A DNA stretch of 64,000 nt from Candidatus Flexicrinis proximus. GTDB taxonomy: Bacteria > Chloroflexota > Anaerolineae > Aggregatilineales > Phototrophicaceae. Where the stretch lies: NCBI GenBank assembly GCA_016712885.1, contig JADJQF010000006.1, positions 248,001 to 312,000 of the forward strand. Direction: 5' to 3'. Both the position numbers and the translations under genes were made by a program. The notes under the pieces are model-generated. The model saw only the letters and a list, made by a program, of their open reading frames with translations. It made no database searches and was not told where the DNA came from. Shown here piece after piece: positions 45,728 to 53,956 of this stretch (positions are counted from its first letter, which is position 1; every line of letters begins with the position of its first letter).

Positions 45728-45759
45728 GTTCGAACATTTGTTCGAACATTTGTTCGAAC
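45728..45759. promoter_or_regulatory. Triple GTTCGAAC operator (two overlapping LexA/Cheo-type boxes)
   Basis: GTTCGAAC occurs at 45728, 45740 and 45752 at an exact 12-base period, joined by ATTT. The joins make CGAACATTTGTTCG twice (45731-45744 and 45743-45756), which fits the Gram-positive SOS box CGAACRNRYGTTYG and its GAACNNNNGTTC core. Confidence 0.65.
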
Positions 45760-45835
45760 AGATTTTGAGGGGGAAAGGACAGTAAAAGAAGTGAAAAGAA
45801 GTGGGTGAAGTGGAGGGCGAGTCGCTGCCCGCGAA

Positions 45836-45890
45836 AAGCAACCTCACCCCCGGCCCCTCTCCGAGCGGAGAGGGGAGAAAAGAAGAGAAG
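45836..45890 (+). repeat. Single REP-like palindrome (also at 45610-45655)
   Basis: AACCTCACCCCCGGCC then CCTCTCCGAGCGGAGAGG and GGAGAAAAGAAGAG. A variant with loop CATG is at 45610-45655. These frame the promoter region of the gene at 45543. Confidence 0.8.
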
Positions 45891-45923
45891 AGAGGGGACG
45901 CTAAGCCCTGATTCAGCGAGGGG

Positions 45924-46982
45924 CTATTGGAAAGTGAGGATATCGAGCGCGAAAGGGAGCTGCGGGCGGATGCCGGGCTGGACGAGGGCGGCCGAGTCGA
46001 AGTTAGCGACAATGAGGCGGCCATCGGGGGTAAAGGCGAGGTCGCTGGGACCGCGGAAGCCGCCGGAAATATAGGTCAGTTCGGTCGGGGACGATACGCG
46101 GGCGAGTCCCTTCTGGTCGAGGGCGGTGACATACAGCGTGCCGTCGGGCGCGACGACGATGCCGTCGAGGCCAGGGGGAAAGCGGGTATCGAGCGACCGG
46201 AAGACGATCTGCGCGGCGGAGCGGTCACGCGGGATGCGGACGATGGTATTGGAGTCGGGGTCGGTGACGACGAGGGCATCGGTAGACGGGTCATAGGCGA
46301 TGCCGGTGGGAGCGGGACGGCCTAAGGGCGCGGGCGTGGGGCCGCCTTCAGGCGAGGCGCTGTCGATGGGAGTGGTGAGCAGCGACCACCATAGCTCAGG
46401 GGCGGCGCCAGGGGACGGCCAGCGCCAGATTTCCGCACGGGCGCGGTCGACAACATAGGCGGCGCCGTCGGGGTCGAGGGCGATGTCGAAGGGCGAGACG
46501 AAGCCCTGGGCGTCATTGGGGGCGCCGAACAAGGCGATCTGGCCGCCGGGGGTGACGGAATGGACGGCCCAGGCGCCGGCTTCCCCGCCGGTGTAGGCGA
46601 CGACCAGCAGGGTGTTATCGGGGCGGACAGCTAACGCCGAGACCGAGTCGAAGGTGTCGCGGGTGTTGGGGATTTCGGTGATGGTCCGGGCATCCGGGGA
46701 GAGGGACCAGAGCGCACCGGTGGAATAGCTGGCGGTATAGACGGCGCCGTCAGGGCCGACATCGACGGTGGAGGGAAAGGCGTCATCGCCGGGGAGCGCG
46801 GCGAACTGGGCGATGGTGACGGTTTCGACCAGGGCGCGGGCGGTCTGGCGGGGGGAACTGTTGAGGGTCAAGACGAGCAGCGCAAGGGTCAGGCCGCCAA
46901 GCAGGAGCACGCCGCCGATGACCATGAAGGAGAAAATGACGATACGGGGGCCTTGCGGCAGGCGCTGTAGGCGATTAATCAT
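45924..46982 (-). CDS. Membrane-anchored six-bladed propeller (NHL/SMP-30-like)
   Basis: About 352 residues. The N-terminal MINRLQRLPQGPRIVIFSFM and the helix VIGGVLLLGGLTLALLVLTL anchor it in the membrane. Propeller blades follow: FPSTVDVGPDGAVYTASYSTGALWSL, SVSALAVRPDNTLLVVAYTGG, SPFDIALDPDGAAYVVDRARAEIWRW, PTGIAYDPSTDALVVTDPDSNTIVRI, LDGIVVAPDGTLYVTALDQKG, PSDLAFTPDGRLIVANFDSAAL. The repeated D-P-D-G-x-x-Y/V-V motif marks the NHL/SMP-30 fold. I choose ATG 46982; ATG 46997 is also possible and neither has a strong ribosome binding site. Confidence 0.8.
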   Translation of the reverse strand: MINRLQRLPQGPRIVIFSFMVIGGVLLLGGLTLALLVLTLNSSPRQTARALVETVTIAQFAALPGDDAFPSTVDVGPDGAVYTASYSTGALWSLSPDARTITEIPNTRDTFDSVSALAVRPDNTLLVVAYTGGEAGAWAVHSVTPGGQIALFGAPNDAQGFVSPFDIALDPDGAAYVVDRARAEIWRWPSPGAAPELWWSLLTTPIDSASPEGGPTPAPLGRPAPTGIAYDPSTDALVVTDPDSNTIVRIPRDRSAAQIVFRSLDTRFPPGLDGIVVAPDGTLYVTALDQKGLARVSSPTELTYISGGFRGPSDLAFTPDGRLIVANFDSAALVQPGIRPQLPFALDILTFQ

Positions 46983-47463
46983 GTCGGTTCCGCTCATTCC
47001 ATTACGTGGGGCTATTGGTATCACAAGATGGGCGGGGGGGGAATGGCGGATAGCGAAGAGCAACCTCACCCCCGGCCCCTCTCCGAGCGGAGAGGGGAGA
47101 AGAGCGAAGGGCCACGGGATTGTGGTGGCGGACAGGATGCAGCATAGCGCTAAGAGGGGCGGAGGCAGGGGGAAGGAATGGCGATGCAGGATTGGGGGTG
47201 GCGACCAGTGGCCAGGGACCAGGGGATGGCGGAGAAGCAACCTCACCCCCGGCCCCTCTCCGAGCGGAGAGGGGAGAAAAGAAGAGAAAGGAAGTGAGAA
47301 AAGTGAAGTGCGGGGGGTAATGACGGGCGGAGGGGAGAGTGATTGGCCGGGGGCTGGTGGGTGGTTCGTGGAGAAAGTCCAGCGAGATTTGACGGGCGCG
47401 GAATAAGGAAGTCACATACACTCGTAGGGTATTCGTGAATAACGCCCCAGAAGAGGTCATCGT
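46983..47463. other. Intergenic region with two REP-like palindromes
   Basis: REP copies at 47061-47103 and 47239-47283, each followed by a purine-rich GAGAAAAGAAG tail. A third stretch resembling the 49.1-kb copy's tail (GGAAGTGAGAAAAGTGAAGT) lies at 47290. No gene is evident; the promoter of the 47464 gene must be within it. Confidence 0.7.
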
Positions 47464-49077
47464 ATGGTCAGGTTGCGCGCGCTGCAAGGTGTGTGGGTGC
47501 TGCTGTTGTTGCTCGTTTCAAGCATGACGGTGCTTGCACAGGACCGCGAGGACGACATCCCGTCGATTCCATTCGCAGTGACAGGCGGGCGAGCCGACAA
47601 TGTCCTGTACTATATGCGGGAACGTGGCGAGGACTTCAGCCGGCTTTACACGGCGATCAATACGGCGATTCCGGTCATCAACCAGATCACGGGGTTCCCG
47701 TGGGACGATCAGATCGTGGTGGTGATGATGGGCAGCAGCGCCGGGGGACAGACGGCGATCGGACGCTATCTGTATCTGCCACAGGCGTATGTCACGCGGC
47801 GAGAGACACGGCGGCCGCTCGACCTCGAAGCCTGCCATCTGCGCATTTTCGACGGGTGGGAGGCACGACCGGATTTTGAGACGGTGATCACCCGTGAGCT
47901 GTTCCACTGCTTTCAGATGAGCCTAGGCACCCTGCAAATCAGCGACTTTTCGGATGTGTCGCGGTTCTGGTGGATACAAGGGATCGCGGAGTGGATGGCG
48001 TATCGCGCGTTCCCGGCACAATTCCCGCGGATCGTCCATTCGGCGTTCGATGCGCGCGTAGATGTGACGAAAGCGCGTTTCGACGCGTTCTACTTCTGGG
48101 AATTCATGGCGTCGGCGGGTGGGTTTGGCGACCCGAAGCAGATCATCGCCCAGATGGAAGCGCTGAGCAGAAGCGAGGACTTGTTCCCACTGGTTTATGC
48201 CTACCCGCCGACGGAACTGTTCCATAACTGGGCGCTGGCGCTGTACAACAAGACGCTGCCGATCGCGCCGATCGTCGATATGACGGCGAGCGATCTGCCG
48301 GCCGGGCAGAACGGCAATCTGGCGACAGCGCTGCAGCGATTTTCGGCGGACTACAAGAATCTGATCGGCTTCGAGATGCAGCCGGACAAGATCGCCTATA
48401 TCCGCGTCACGGGCATAGACGATGGCAATTACGCGGTCAGCTTCCAGACGCCGACGGGGATGCAGCGGTTGCAAGAGGGAGCGCCGTTCGAGTTTTGCCC
48501 GGCGGACAGCGGCAATATGCTGATTCTGAGCCGCGGGCGCGGCGAGGCGGGGTCGGCCCCGCTGCTGACACTGGAATGGGGGCAGAATTCCAGCCCGACG
48601 CCGTGCAAACCCAAACCGCAGGAGAACGATCCGGGCGCGGCGAACTGTGTGGTCGGGCTGTGGGCGGTGGCGACCTACCCACCGACGCTGCTCTCGCTGG
48701 GGGCGGAGCTGGACCTGAGCGAGTTCACATTCGCCTTCGAGGCGGACGGCACGCTTGAGATCATCTACGGCCTGACGGCGAAGATCGACTCGGCGACGAT
48801 CCGGGCGCATGTCCCGTTTGCCGGGACGTACGAACTGGAGGCGACGGAAAACGGGGTATATAACGTGTTCGCGTTCGAGGCGACGGCTGTGGCGGGTGGC
48901 ACCTTCACGATCACGGCCCACGACGGCACGACGACGGATCTATCGCGGCCGTTCTACAGCAATTCGTCAGCATTCACGGCGTGGACGCCGGCCGGGGAGC
49001 TGACCTGCGACGAGGATATCATGACGTGGGAGACGACCGACGGCAGCGGCGAATTCATCCTGGCGCGGCTGTTCTGA
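47464..49077 (+). CDS. Secreted protein with a degenerate zinc-peptidase-like module
   Basis: 537 residues. MVRLRALQGVWVLLLLLVSSMTVLAQD is a Sec signal. The mature N-terminal domain resembles a gluzincin layout: TRELFHCFQM (where HExxH would read H-E-L-x-H, but the first residue is Arg) and, about 30 residues later, WWIQGIAEWMAYRAF with the Glu that would be the third ligand. The rest is beta-rich with paired cysteines (CPADSGN; ANCVVGLWAV; CDED), probably several beta-sandwiches. GAGG precedes the ATG by 9. It is either an inactive or an unusual peptidase, or an unrelated fold. Confidence 0.7.
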   Translation: MVRLRALQGVWVLLLLLVSSMTVLAQDREDDIPSIPFAVTGGRADNVLYYMRERGEDFSRLYTAINTAIPVINQITGFPWDDQIVVVMMGSSAGGQTAIGRYLYLPQAYVTRRETRRPLDLEACHLRIFDGWEARPDFETVITRELFHCFQMSLGTLQISDFSDVSRFWWIQGIAEWMAYRAFPAQFPRIVHSAFDARVDVTKARFDAFYFWEFMASAGGFGDPKQIIAQMEALSRSEDLFPLVYAYPPTELFHNWALALYNKTLPIAPIVDMTASDLPAGQNGNLATALQRFSADYKNLIGFEMQPDKIAYIRVTGIDDGNYAVSFQTPTGMQRLQEGAPFEFCPADSGNMLILSRGRGEAGSAPLLTLEWGQNSSPTPCKPKPQENDPGAANCVVGLWAVATYPPTLLSLGAELDLSEFTFAFEADGTLEIIYGLTAKIDSATIRAHVPFAGTYELEATENGVYNVFAFEATAVAGGTFTITAHDGTTTDLSRPFYSNSSAFTAWTPAGELTCDEDIMTWETTDGSGEFILARLF

Positions 49078-49083
49078 GGGGCG

Positions 49084-49135
49084 AAAAACAACCTCACCCC
49101 CTGCCCCTCTCCGAGCGGAGAGGGGAGAAAAGAAG
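49084..49135 (+). repeat. REP-like palindrome with GAGAAAAGAAGAG tail
   Basis: AACCTCACCCCCTGCC, CCTCTCCGAGCGGAGAGG, then AAAAGAAGAGAAAAGAAGAG. Same orientation as all other copies. 49078-49271 otherwise holds only purine-rich filler. Confidence 0.8.
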
Positions 49136-49271
49136 AGAAAAGAAGAGAGAGAAGAGAAAGGAAGTGAGAAAAGTGAAGTGCGGGGGGTAATGAGGGGCGG
49201 AGGGGAACGCCTGCCGCAAGCGTGGCGGAAGGAGGGGCGGAGGGGACGTAGGCCTGCCGGCGGGGGGATGA

Positions 49272-50513
49272 TCAGCGGGGATTGAGGGGTGTCCATTTGG
49301 GGGTGTCGAGGCGCTGGGCGGCGTAGATGCCGCGCTCACCGCTGATGAGGTAAGCGACGACACAGCCGACGAGGAGATAGAGGGCGGCACCCCCGCCGAA
49401 CAGCTCGATGCCCATGAGGGCGCAGGCGAGCGGGGTATTGCTGGCGCCGGCGAAGACCGCGACAAAGCCAACAGACGCCATCAGGCCGGGATCGACGCCG
49501 AGGGCCGCGCCGACGGTTGAGCCTAGGGCCGCGCCGATACAAAACAGCGGGGTGACCTCACCGCCGAGGAAGCCGCTGCCGAGGGTGACCGCGGTAAAGA
49601 CGATCTTGAGCAGGAAGGCGAGCGGAAACACGCCCTGCCCTGCCACGCTGGACTGGATAAGCGGGAGGCCGAGGCCGTTGTAATCGGTGGTGCCAACGAG
49701 CAGGGTCATGGCGATGAGGATGAGGCCGCCGATGACCGGACGGAGCGGCGACCAGGCGATGCGCTCCTGCAGGTGATGTTTGATGGCGTGGATGAGGCTG
49801 ACGAAGAGCAGCGCGGCCAGGCCGAAGGCGATGCCACCGAGGGCGACCTTGACCAGGAGGAGCGGCTCGATATCCCAAGCGGCGAGTTTGGGATAATGCG
49901 AATGGCCGACGCCCCAGGCGCGGGTGGTGAGATCACCGACGAGGGCGGCGATGAGACAGGGGAGCGCGCCTTCATAGCGGACGCGACCGACGGCCTGCAC
50001 CTCCATGCCGAAGACGAAGCCGGCGACCGGCGTGCCGAAGACGGAGGCGAAGCCGCCGCTGATGCCGGCCATGAGCATGAAACGGCGATCGGCGGGGGCA
50101 AGGTCGAGGATGCGGCGGACGGTATCGGCGAGGCTGGCACCCATCTGGATAGCGGTGCCTTCTCGTCCGGCGGAGCCGCCGAAGAGATGGGTGAGGACGG
50201 TGCCGATCAGGACGAAGGGGGCCATGCGGAAGGGGACGCGCTGCTTCTGGGCGTGGACTTCCTCGATGACGAGATTATTGCCCTGGGAGGCCGCACCGCC
50301 GTAGCGCCAGTAGAGCCAGCCGACCGCAAAGCCAGCGGCCGGGAGGGCGAAGATCAGGGGCGGAGCGGCGGCGAAGGCGGCGGTTGCCTGGGCGAGGAGG
50401 ACGAGAAAGAGCGCCGAGGCGGAGCCGGAAAACACGCCGACAAGTCCGCCGAGCAGGAGCCATTTGGCGGTATGGCGGAAGCGGTCGGCCAGCAGAGTCA
50501 AGAGAGGCGGCAT
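49272..50513 (-). CDS. CLC-family chloride/fluoride channel or antiporter
   Basis: 413 residues, about ten helices. Family motifs are present: GGSAGREGTAIQMGASLAD (the gating Glu of GREGP, with Thr in place of Pro), GSGFLGGEVTPLFCIGAALG (the GGxFxPxL-type motif) and FVAVFAGASNTPLACALMGIELFGG. The G-R-E-G-T and the Glu in G-G-E-V-T-P hint at the CLC-F (fluoride) or a related branch; that is a guess. AGGTG before ATG 50513 supports it over a TTG one codon upstream. Two hairpin elements and a REP lie upstream. Confidence 0.86.
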   Translation of the reverse strand: MPPLLTLLADRFRHTAKWLLLGGLVGVFSGSASALFLVLLAQATAAFAAAPPLIFALPAAGFAVGWLYWRYGGAASQGNNLVIEEVHAQKQRVPFRMAPFVLIGTVLTHLFGGSAGREGTAIQMGASLADTVRRILDLAPADRRFMLMAGISGGFASVFGTPVAGFVFGMEVQAVGRVRYEGALPCLIAALVGDLTTRAWGVGHSHYPKLAAWDIEPLLLVKVALGGIAFGLAALLFVSLIHAIKHHLQERIAWSPLRPVIGGLILIAMTLLVGTTDYNGLGLPLIQSSVAGQGVFPLAFLLKIVFTAVTLGSGFLGGEVTPLFCIGAALGSTVGAALGVDPGLMASVGFVAVFAGASNTPLACALMGIELFGGGAALYLLVGCVVAYLISGERGIYAAQRLDTPKWTPLNPR

Positions 50514-50522
50514 CAATCACCT

Positions 50523-51060
50523 GCAGCGGGGAGAAGAACCTCACCCCCGACCCCTCTCCGCCTCGGAGAGGGGAGAAAGACGGGCGGAAGAACAGCGGCG
50601 GCCAATGATGGAGACATGATCCTCACGCCTGATACGCGCACGGCTTGTGGAGGCGCCGCCTCCACATCTCGGCCAAAGGGCTTGCGCCCTCTGGACACCC
50701 TCATCTGCGATTTTGCGGCATGACCGCCGCAAAATCGCTGTGCGGGAGGACAAATTCGTGCCGGGGTTGACGTGGAACCCAAGCGCGTGCGGCGGGGAGA
50801 AGAACCTCATCCACGACCCCTGTCCGAAGCGGAGAGGGGAGAAAGACGGGCGGAAGAACAGCGGCGGCCAATGATGGAGACATGATCCTAAAGCCTGTTT
50901 ATGCACCTGGTTTGTGGAGGCGCCGCCTCCACACCTCGGCCAAAGGGCTTGCGCCCTCTGGACACCCTCATCTGCGATTTTGCGGCATGGCCGCTACAAA
51001 ATCACCGTACGGGAGTACAAATTCGTGCCGGGGCTGACGTGGAACCCAAGCGCACCGCAC
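50523..51060 (+). repeat. Composite tandem duplication: REP plus multi-hairpin element, twice (copies 7 and 8)
   Basis: Two ~265-bp units (anchored by GACGGGCGGAAGAACAGCGG at 50579 and 50844) each carry a REP (50540, 50806) and a multi-hairpin element (50632-50790 and 50887-51050). The elements share the perfect first stem TGTGGAGGCG/CGCCTCCACA and CCAAAGGGC/GCCCTCTGG, and third stems GCGATTTTGCGGC/GCCGCAAAATCGC in the first but a degraded version in the second. The two units have diverged by point changes, so the duplication is not recent. Confidence 0.85.
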
Positions 51061-51143
51061 ACGCTTGGAGCCGCACCCCCCATGAAGGGTAGTCTGAATT
51101 GCGCCGGCTGACAAGTGAGCGTGGGCACAAGGCGGGTTAAGGC

Positions 51144-51545
51144 TCAGCGGGAGGCGCGCCAGTCGACGAACAGCTGGCGGATATCGCTGAGGAATTGGGC
51201 GTAGTCGAGCGATTTAAGGATATAGGCGGCGGAGTACTCGCGGGCCTGACGGTGGTCGTCCTCGTGGTCGGAGGTGGAGAGGATGACGACGGGGACGGAG
51301 CGGAGGGCGGGATCGTGCTGGACGGCGGCGAGGAACTCTAAGCCGTTCATGCGCGGCATATTCAGGTCAAGCAGGATCAGGCCGGGGCGCGGCTGGGCGG
51401 GGTCGCGCAGGTAGGTGAGTGCCTGCTCGGCGTTGGAGACAACGACGAGGGGGTTGTCGAGGGGGATGTCGCGGAAGATGCGGCGGATGCTCATGACATC
51501 GATGAGGTCATCTTCGACGAGCAGCACGGTCTCAGGCGGGGGCAT
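51144..51545 (-). CDS. Response-regulator receiver of the Rcp1 type
   Basis: 133 residues. TVLLVEDDLIDVMSIRRIFRD, then PGLILLDLNMPRMNGLEFLAAVQHDPALRSVPVVILSTSDHEDDHRQAREYSAAYILKSLDY. The E-D-D pocket, phospho-acceptor D, T and K are all present. The H-D-x-A-L-R-S-V-P spacing and L-K-S-L are typical of phytochrome-type single-domain receivers. Its start overlaps the 3' end of the PAS kinase gene by 14 bp, so they are cotranscribed and functionally paired. Confidence 0.92.
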   Translation of the reverse strand: MPPPETVLLVEDDLIDVMSIRRIFRDIPLDNPLVVVSNAEQALTYLRDPAQPRPGLILLDLNMPRMNGLEFLAAVQHDPALRSVPVVILSTSDHEDDHRQAREYSAAYILKSLDYAQFLSDIRQLFVDWRASR

Positions 51546-53676
51546 CGGGGCTCCGGTTGGGAATAGTGAAGAAGAAGGTACTGCCCTGCCCTACGACCGA
51601 TTCGACCCAGACTTTGCCGCCCCAGTTTTCGACGATGCGCTTGACGATGGCGAGGCCGAGGCCGGTGCTTTCGTGCTCGTCGCGGGGGGTGAGGGTCTGG
51701 AACATCTGGAAGATGCGGGCGAAGAAACGTTCTTCGATGCCGGGGCCGTTGTCCGAGACCAGGAACTGAAAGACGCCGTCGCGGGTGTCACAGGCGATGC
51801 GGATCTGGCCGCGGGGCTTATCGGTATAGGCCACGGCGTTGGCGAGGAGGTTCTGGAAGACCTGGCGGAGGTGGATGGGCTCGACGCTGAGGTGCGGCAA
51901 ATCCGGGGAGATGGAAACGTCGAAGGCGGCGGGAGGCACGATTTCGTCGACGACTTGGGCGACGAGATGGCCGATGTCAACGGTTTGCAGCTGTTCGTGG
52001 GTGCGGCCGATGCGGGAGTATTCGAGGATGCCGCTGATGAGGGCATCCATGCGCTGGACGCGGCCGCGAAGGAGTTCCAGGAGGCGGCGGCCATCGTCGT
52101 CGAGGCGGTCGGCGTAATCCATGACCAGCCAGGCGGCGATGGAGCCGATGCCGCGCAGCGGGGCTTTGAGGTCGTGGGAGACGATATAGGCGAAGTCGCG
52201 CAGATCGCGGTTGCTGACTTCGAGCTGCTCCAAGAGCTGTGACTGGTTGTGCTGGGCGACGACGCGGTCGGTGACATCCAGCAAGGTGGAGACGAAATGG
52301 GTGACGGTGCCGGAGTCGTCGGAGACCGGGGACTGCCAGATTTCGCTCCAGAAAGTCGTGCCGTCTTTGCGGACGGCGGGGACGAGGGCGTTACAGGCGA
52401 TGCGATCACGAAAAGAGGCGCGAAGCCGCTGAAATTCGGGCGTTTCGCGGGGGGAGGGGAAGAGAATGCGGCCGCTGTTGCCGACGAAATCTTCGCGGGT
52501 GTAGCCGGTGATGCGGGTGACGGCGTCGTTGATGTAGATGACGGGGAGATCGAGGCTGGTGGTGGCATCGGAGATGATGATGGCGGCGGCGCCATGGCTG
52601 ACGGCGCGTTCCAGGACGCGGAGCGATTCTTCCATGCGGCTGCGCTGGGTGATGTCGGTGGCGACGATCATGGCGCCGGTAATCTGCCCCTCGGAGCGGA
52701 GGGGGATGATCCGGTTCTGAAACAGAGCCTGAGTCTCGGCCGAGGGGTCGAGGATGCCAAGGACTTCCACCTCCTGCAGCTCGCCGGTGGCAAAGGTGCG
52801 ATCGAGGGCGTCGCTGAGGGACTGGCGGGTTTCGGGCAGATAGAGGTCGAGGATCGGATACCCGACCAGGGCCTGCTCGTTGCCTTCGACGGTGAGCAGC
52901 GGGTGCTGGAAAAAGGAGACCCGGCGGTCCGGGGTGATGCGGATGATCGTATCGGGGCTGTTGACGGTGAGGGTGCGCCAATTGAGCTCAGAGGCGCGGA
53001 GCTGGCGGGTGCGCTCCTCGACGCGGCGCTCCAGCTCGATCTCGGACTGGCGCACGCGCTGATAGGCGGTCTGAAGCTCGTGCAGCCGGGTGCGCTCAAC
53101 GGCGCTGCGATGAAAGTGGTAGACGAGGACGACGCCGGAGACCATGACAGTATAGGTGACGATCTCCATGACACGGTGTGTCTCGATGTAACCGAGAGGA
53201 GTCAGGAAGTAGAGGAGCGCGATGGGGAAAGCGATAGCGGATACGCAAATCGCGATAAGGGCGCGGGCAGTCGAGAGGAGGGAGCTGAGCAGAATGGGGA
53301 CGACGATAAAGTAAGGAAGGGGGGCATAGCTGTTGGCGGTGAAGGGGCCGACAGTAAAGAGGATAAAGAGCAGAACGACGAGGACCGACGCAACGGAAGT
53401 CACGCGGCCGCGGCAGACGGCGGCGTACAGCCCGAAGAGGCAAAGCCAGATGCCGGTGGTCAGAATGAAGTCGAGATCGTCGACCGCGGTGGGGTTCAGA
53501 AGCGCCTGGCTGGCGAGGGTCAGGGCGCCGATGACGATCAGGGCGAACAGGATCGCGAGCAGAAGCTGGGCGTCCTGACGGGCTTCCTGACCGGTGATGG
53601 CGGCCGGGGGACGGGTCAGGGCATCCCAGAGGCGGCGCAGACGAGAATGAAAGGCGAGAACGGGCAGCAGGTTCAT
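51532..53676 (-). CDS. Membrane PAS-domain sensor histidine kinase
   Basis: 714 residues. Six N-terminal transmembrane helices (about 38-195), a coiled coil (RQSEIELERRVEERTRQLRASE), two PAS domains (RTLTVNSPDTIIRITPDRRVSFF; IIISDATTSLDLPVIYINDAVTRITGYTREDFVGNSGRILFPSPRETPEF with FWSEIWQSPVSDDSGTVTHFVSTLLDVTDR), HisKA LRDFAYIVSHDLKAPLRGIGSIAAWL and HATPase VFQNLLANAVAY, VSDNGPGIEERFFARIFQMFQTL, ESTGLGLAIVKRIVENWGG. The S-H-D-L-K-A-P-L variant is common in phytochrome-like kinases paired with Rcp1 receivers. AAGG precedes ATG 53676. Confidence 0.93.
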   Translation of the reverse strand: MNLLPVLAFHSRLRRLWDALTRPPAAITGQEARQDAQLLLAILFALIVIGALTLASQALLNPTAVDDLDFILTTGIWLCLFGLYAAVCRGRVTSVASVLVVLLFILFTVGPFTANSYAPLPYFIVVPILLSSLLSTARALIAICVSAIAFPIALLYFLTPLGYIETHRVMEIVTYTVMVSGVVLVYHFHRSAVERTRLHELQTAYQRVRQSEIELERRVEERTRQLRASELNWRTLTVNSPDTIIRITPDRRVSFFQHPLLTVEGNEQALVGYPILDLYLPETRQSLSDALDRTFATGELQEVEVLGILDPSAETQALFQNRIIPLRSEGQITGAMIVATDITQRSRMEESLRVLERAVSHGAAAIIISDATTSLDLPVIYINDAVTRITGYTREDFVGNSGRILFPSPRETPEFQRLRASFRDRIACNALVPAVRKDGTTFWSEIWQSPVSDDSGTVTHFVSTLLDVTDRVVAQHNQSQLLEQLEVSNRDLRDFAYIVSHDLKAPLRGIGSIAAWLVMDYADRLDDDGRRLLELLRGRVQRMDALISGILEYSRIGRTHEQLQTVDIGHLVAQVVDEIVPPAAFDVSISPDLPHLSVEPIHLRQVFQNLLANAVAYTDKPRGQIRIACDTRDGVFQFLVSDNGPGIEERFFARIFQMFQTLTPRDEHESTGLGLAIVKRIVENWGGKVWVESVVGQGSTFFFTIPNRSPDAPA

Positions 53677-53721
53677 CGATGACCCTTGGGCGGGAGAATG
53701 ACGTAAGGCTAACGCTATTGT

Positions 53722-53800
53722 ATAGCGCGGAGGCGCTGCATCCACACCACCGCCAAAGGGCTCGCGCCCTCTGGACTCCCGCAGCGGCGATTATGCGGGG
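53722..53800 (+). repeat. Multi-hairpin element, copy 9 (5' half)
   Basis: Keeps GGAGGC/GCATCC (first stem damaged), CCAAAGGGC/GCCCTCTGG and the start of the third stem CGCAGCGGCGATTATGCGG. It sits just upstream of the PAS kinase gene. Confidence 0.65.
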
Positions 53801-53956
53801 AGACGCAGAACGCTGACCCGATTGTAACGCGGGTGGCGGCTGGTGAGGACGGCAGAAAACAGGGGTGGGGGCGCGGTTTTTCAAAGGCGATTGGTAGGCC
53901 GGGGATTAGCACGGCATAATCAGCGGCCAACAGAGGGCAGGAGCGGGGACAGGTCG

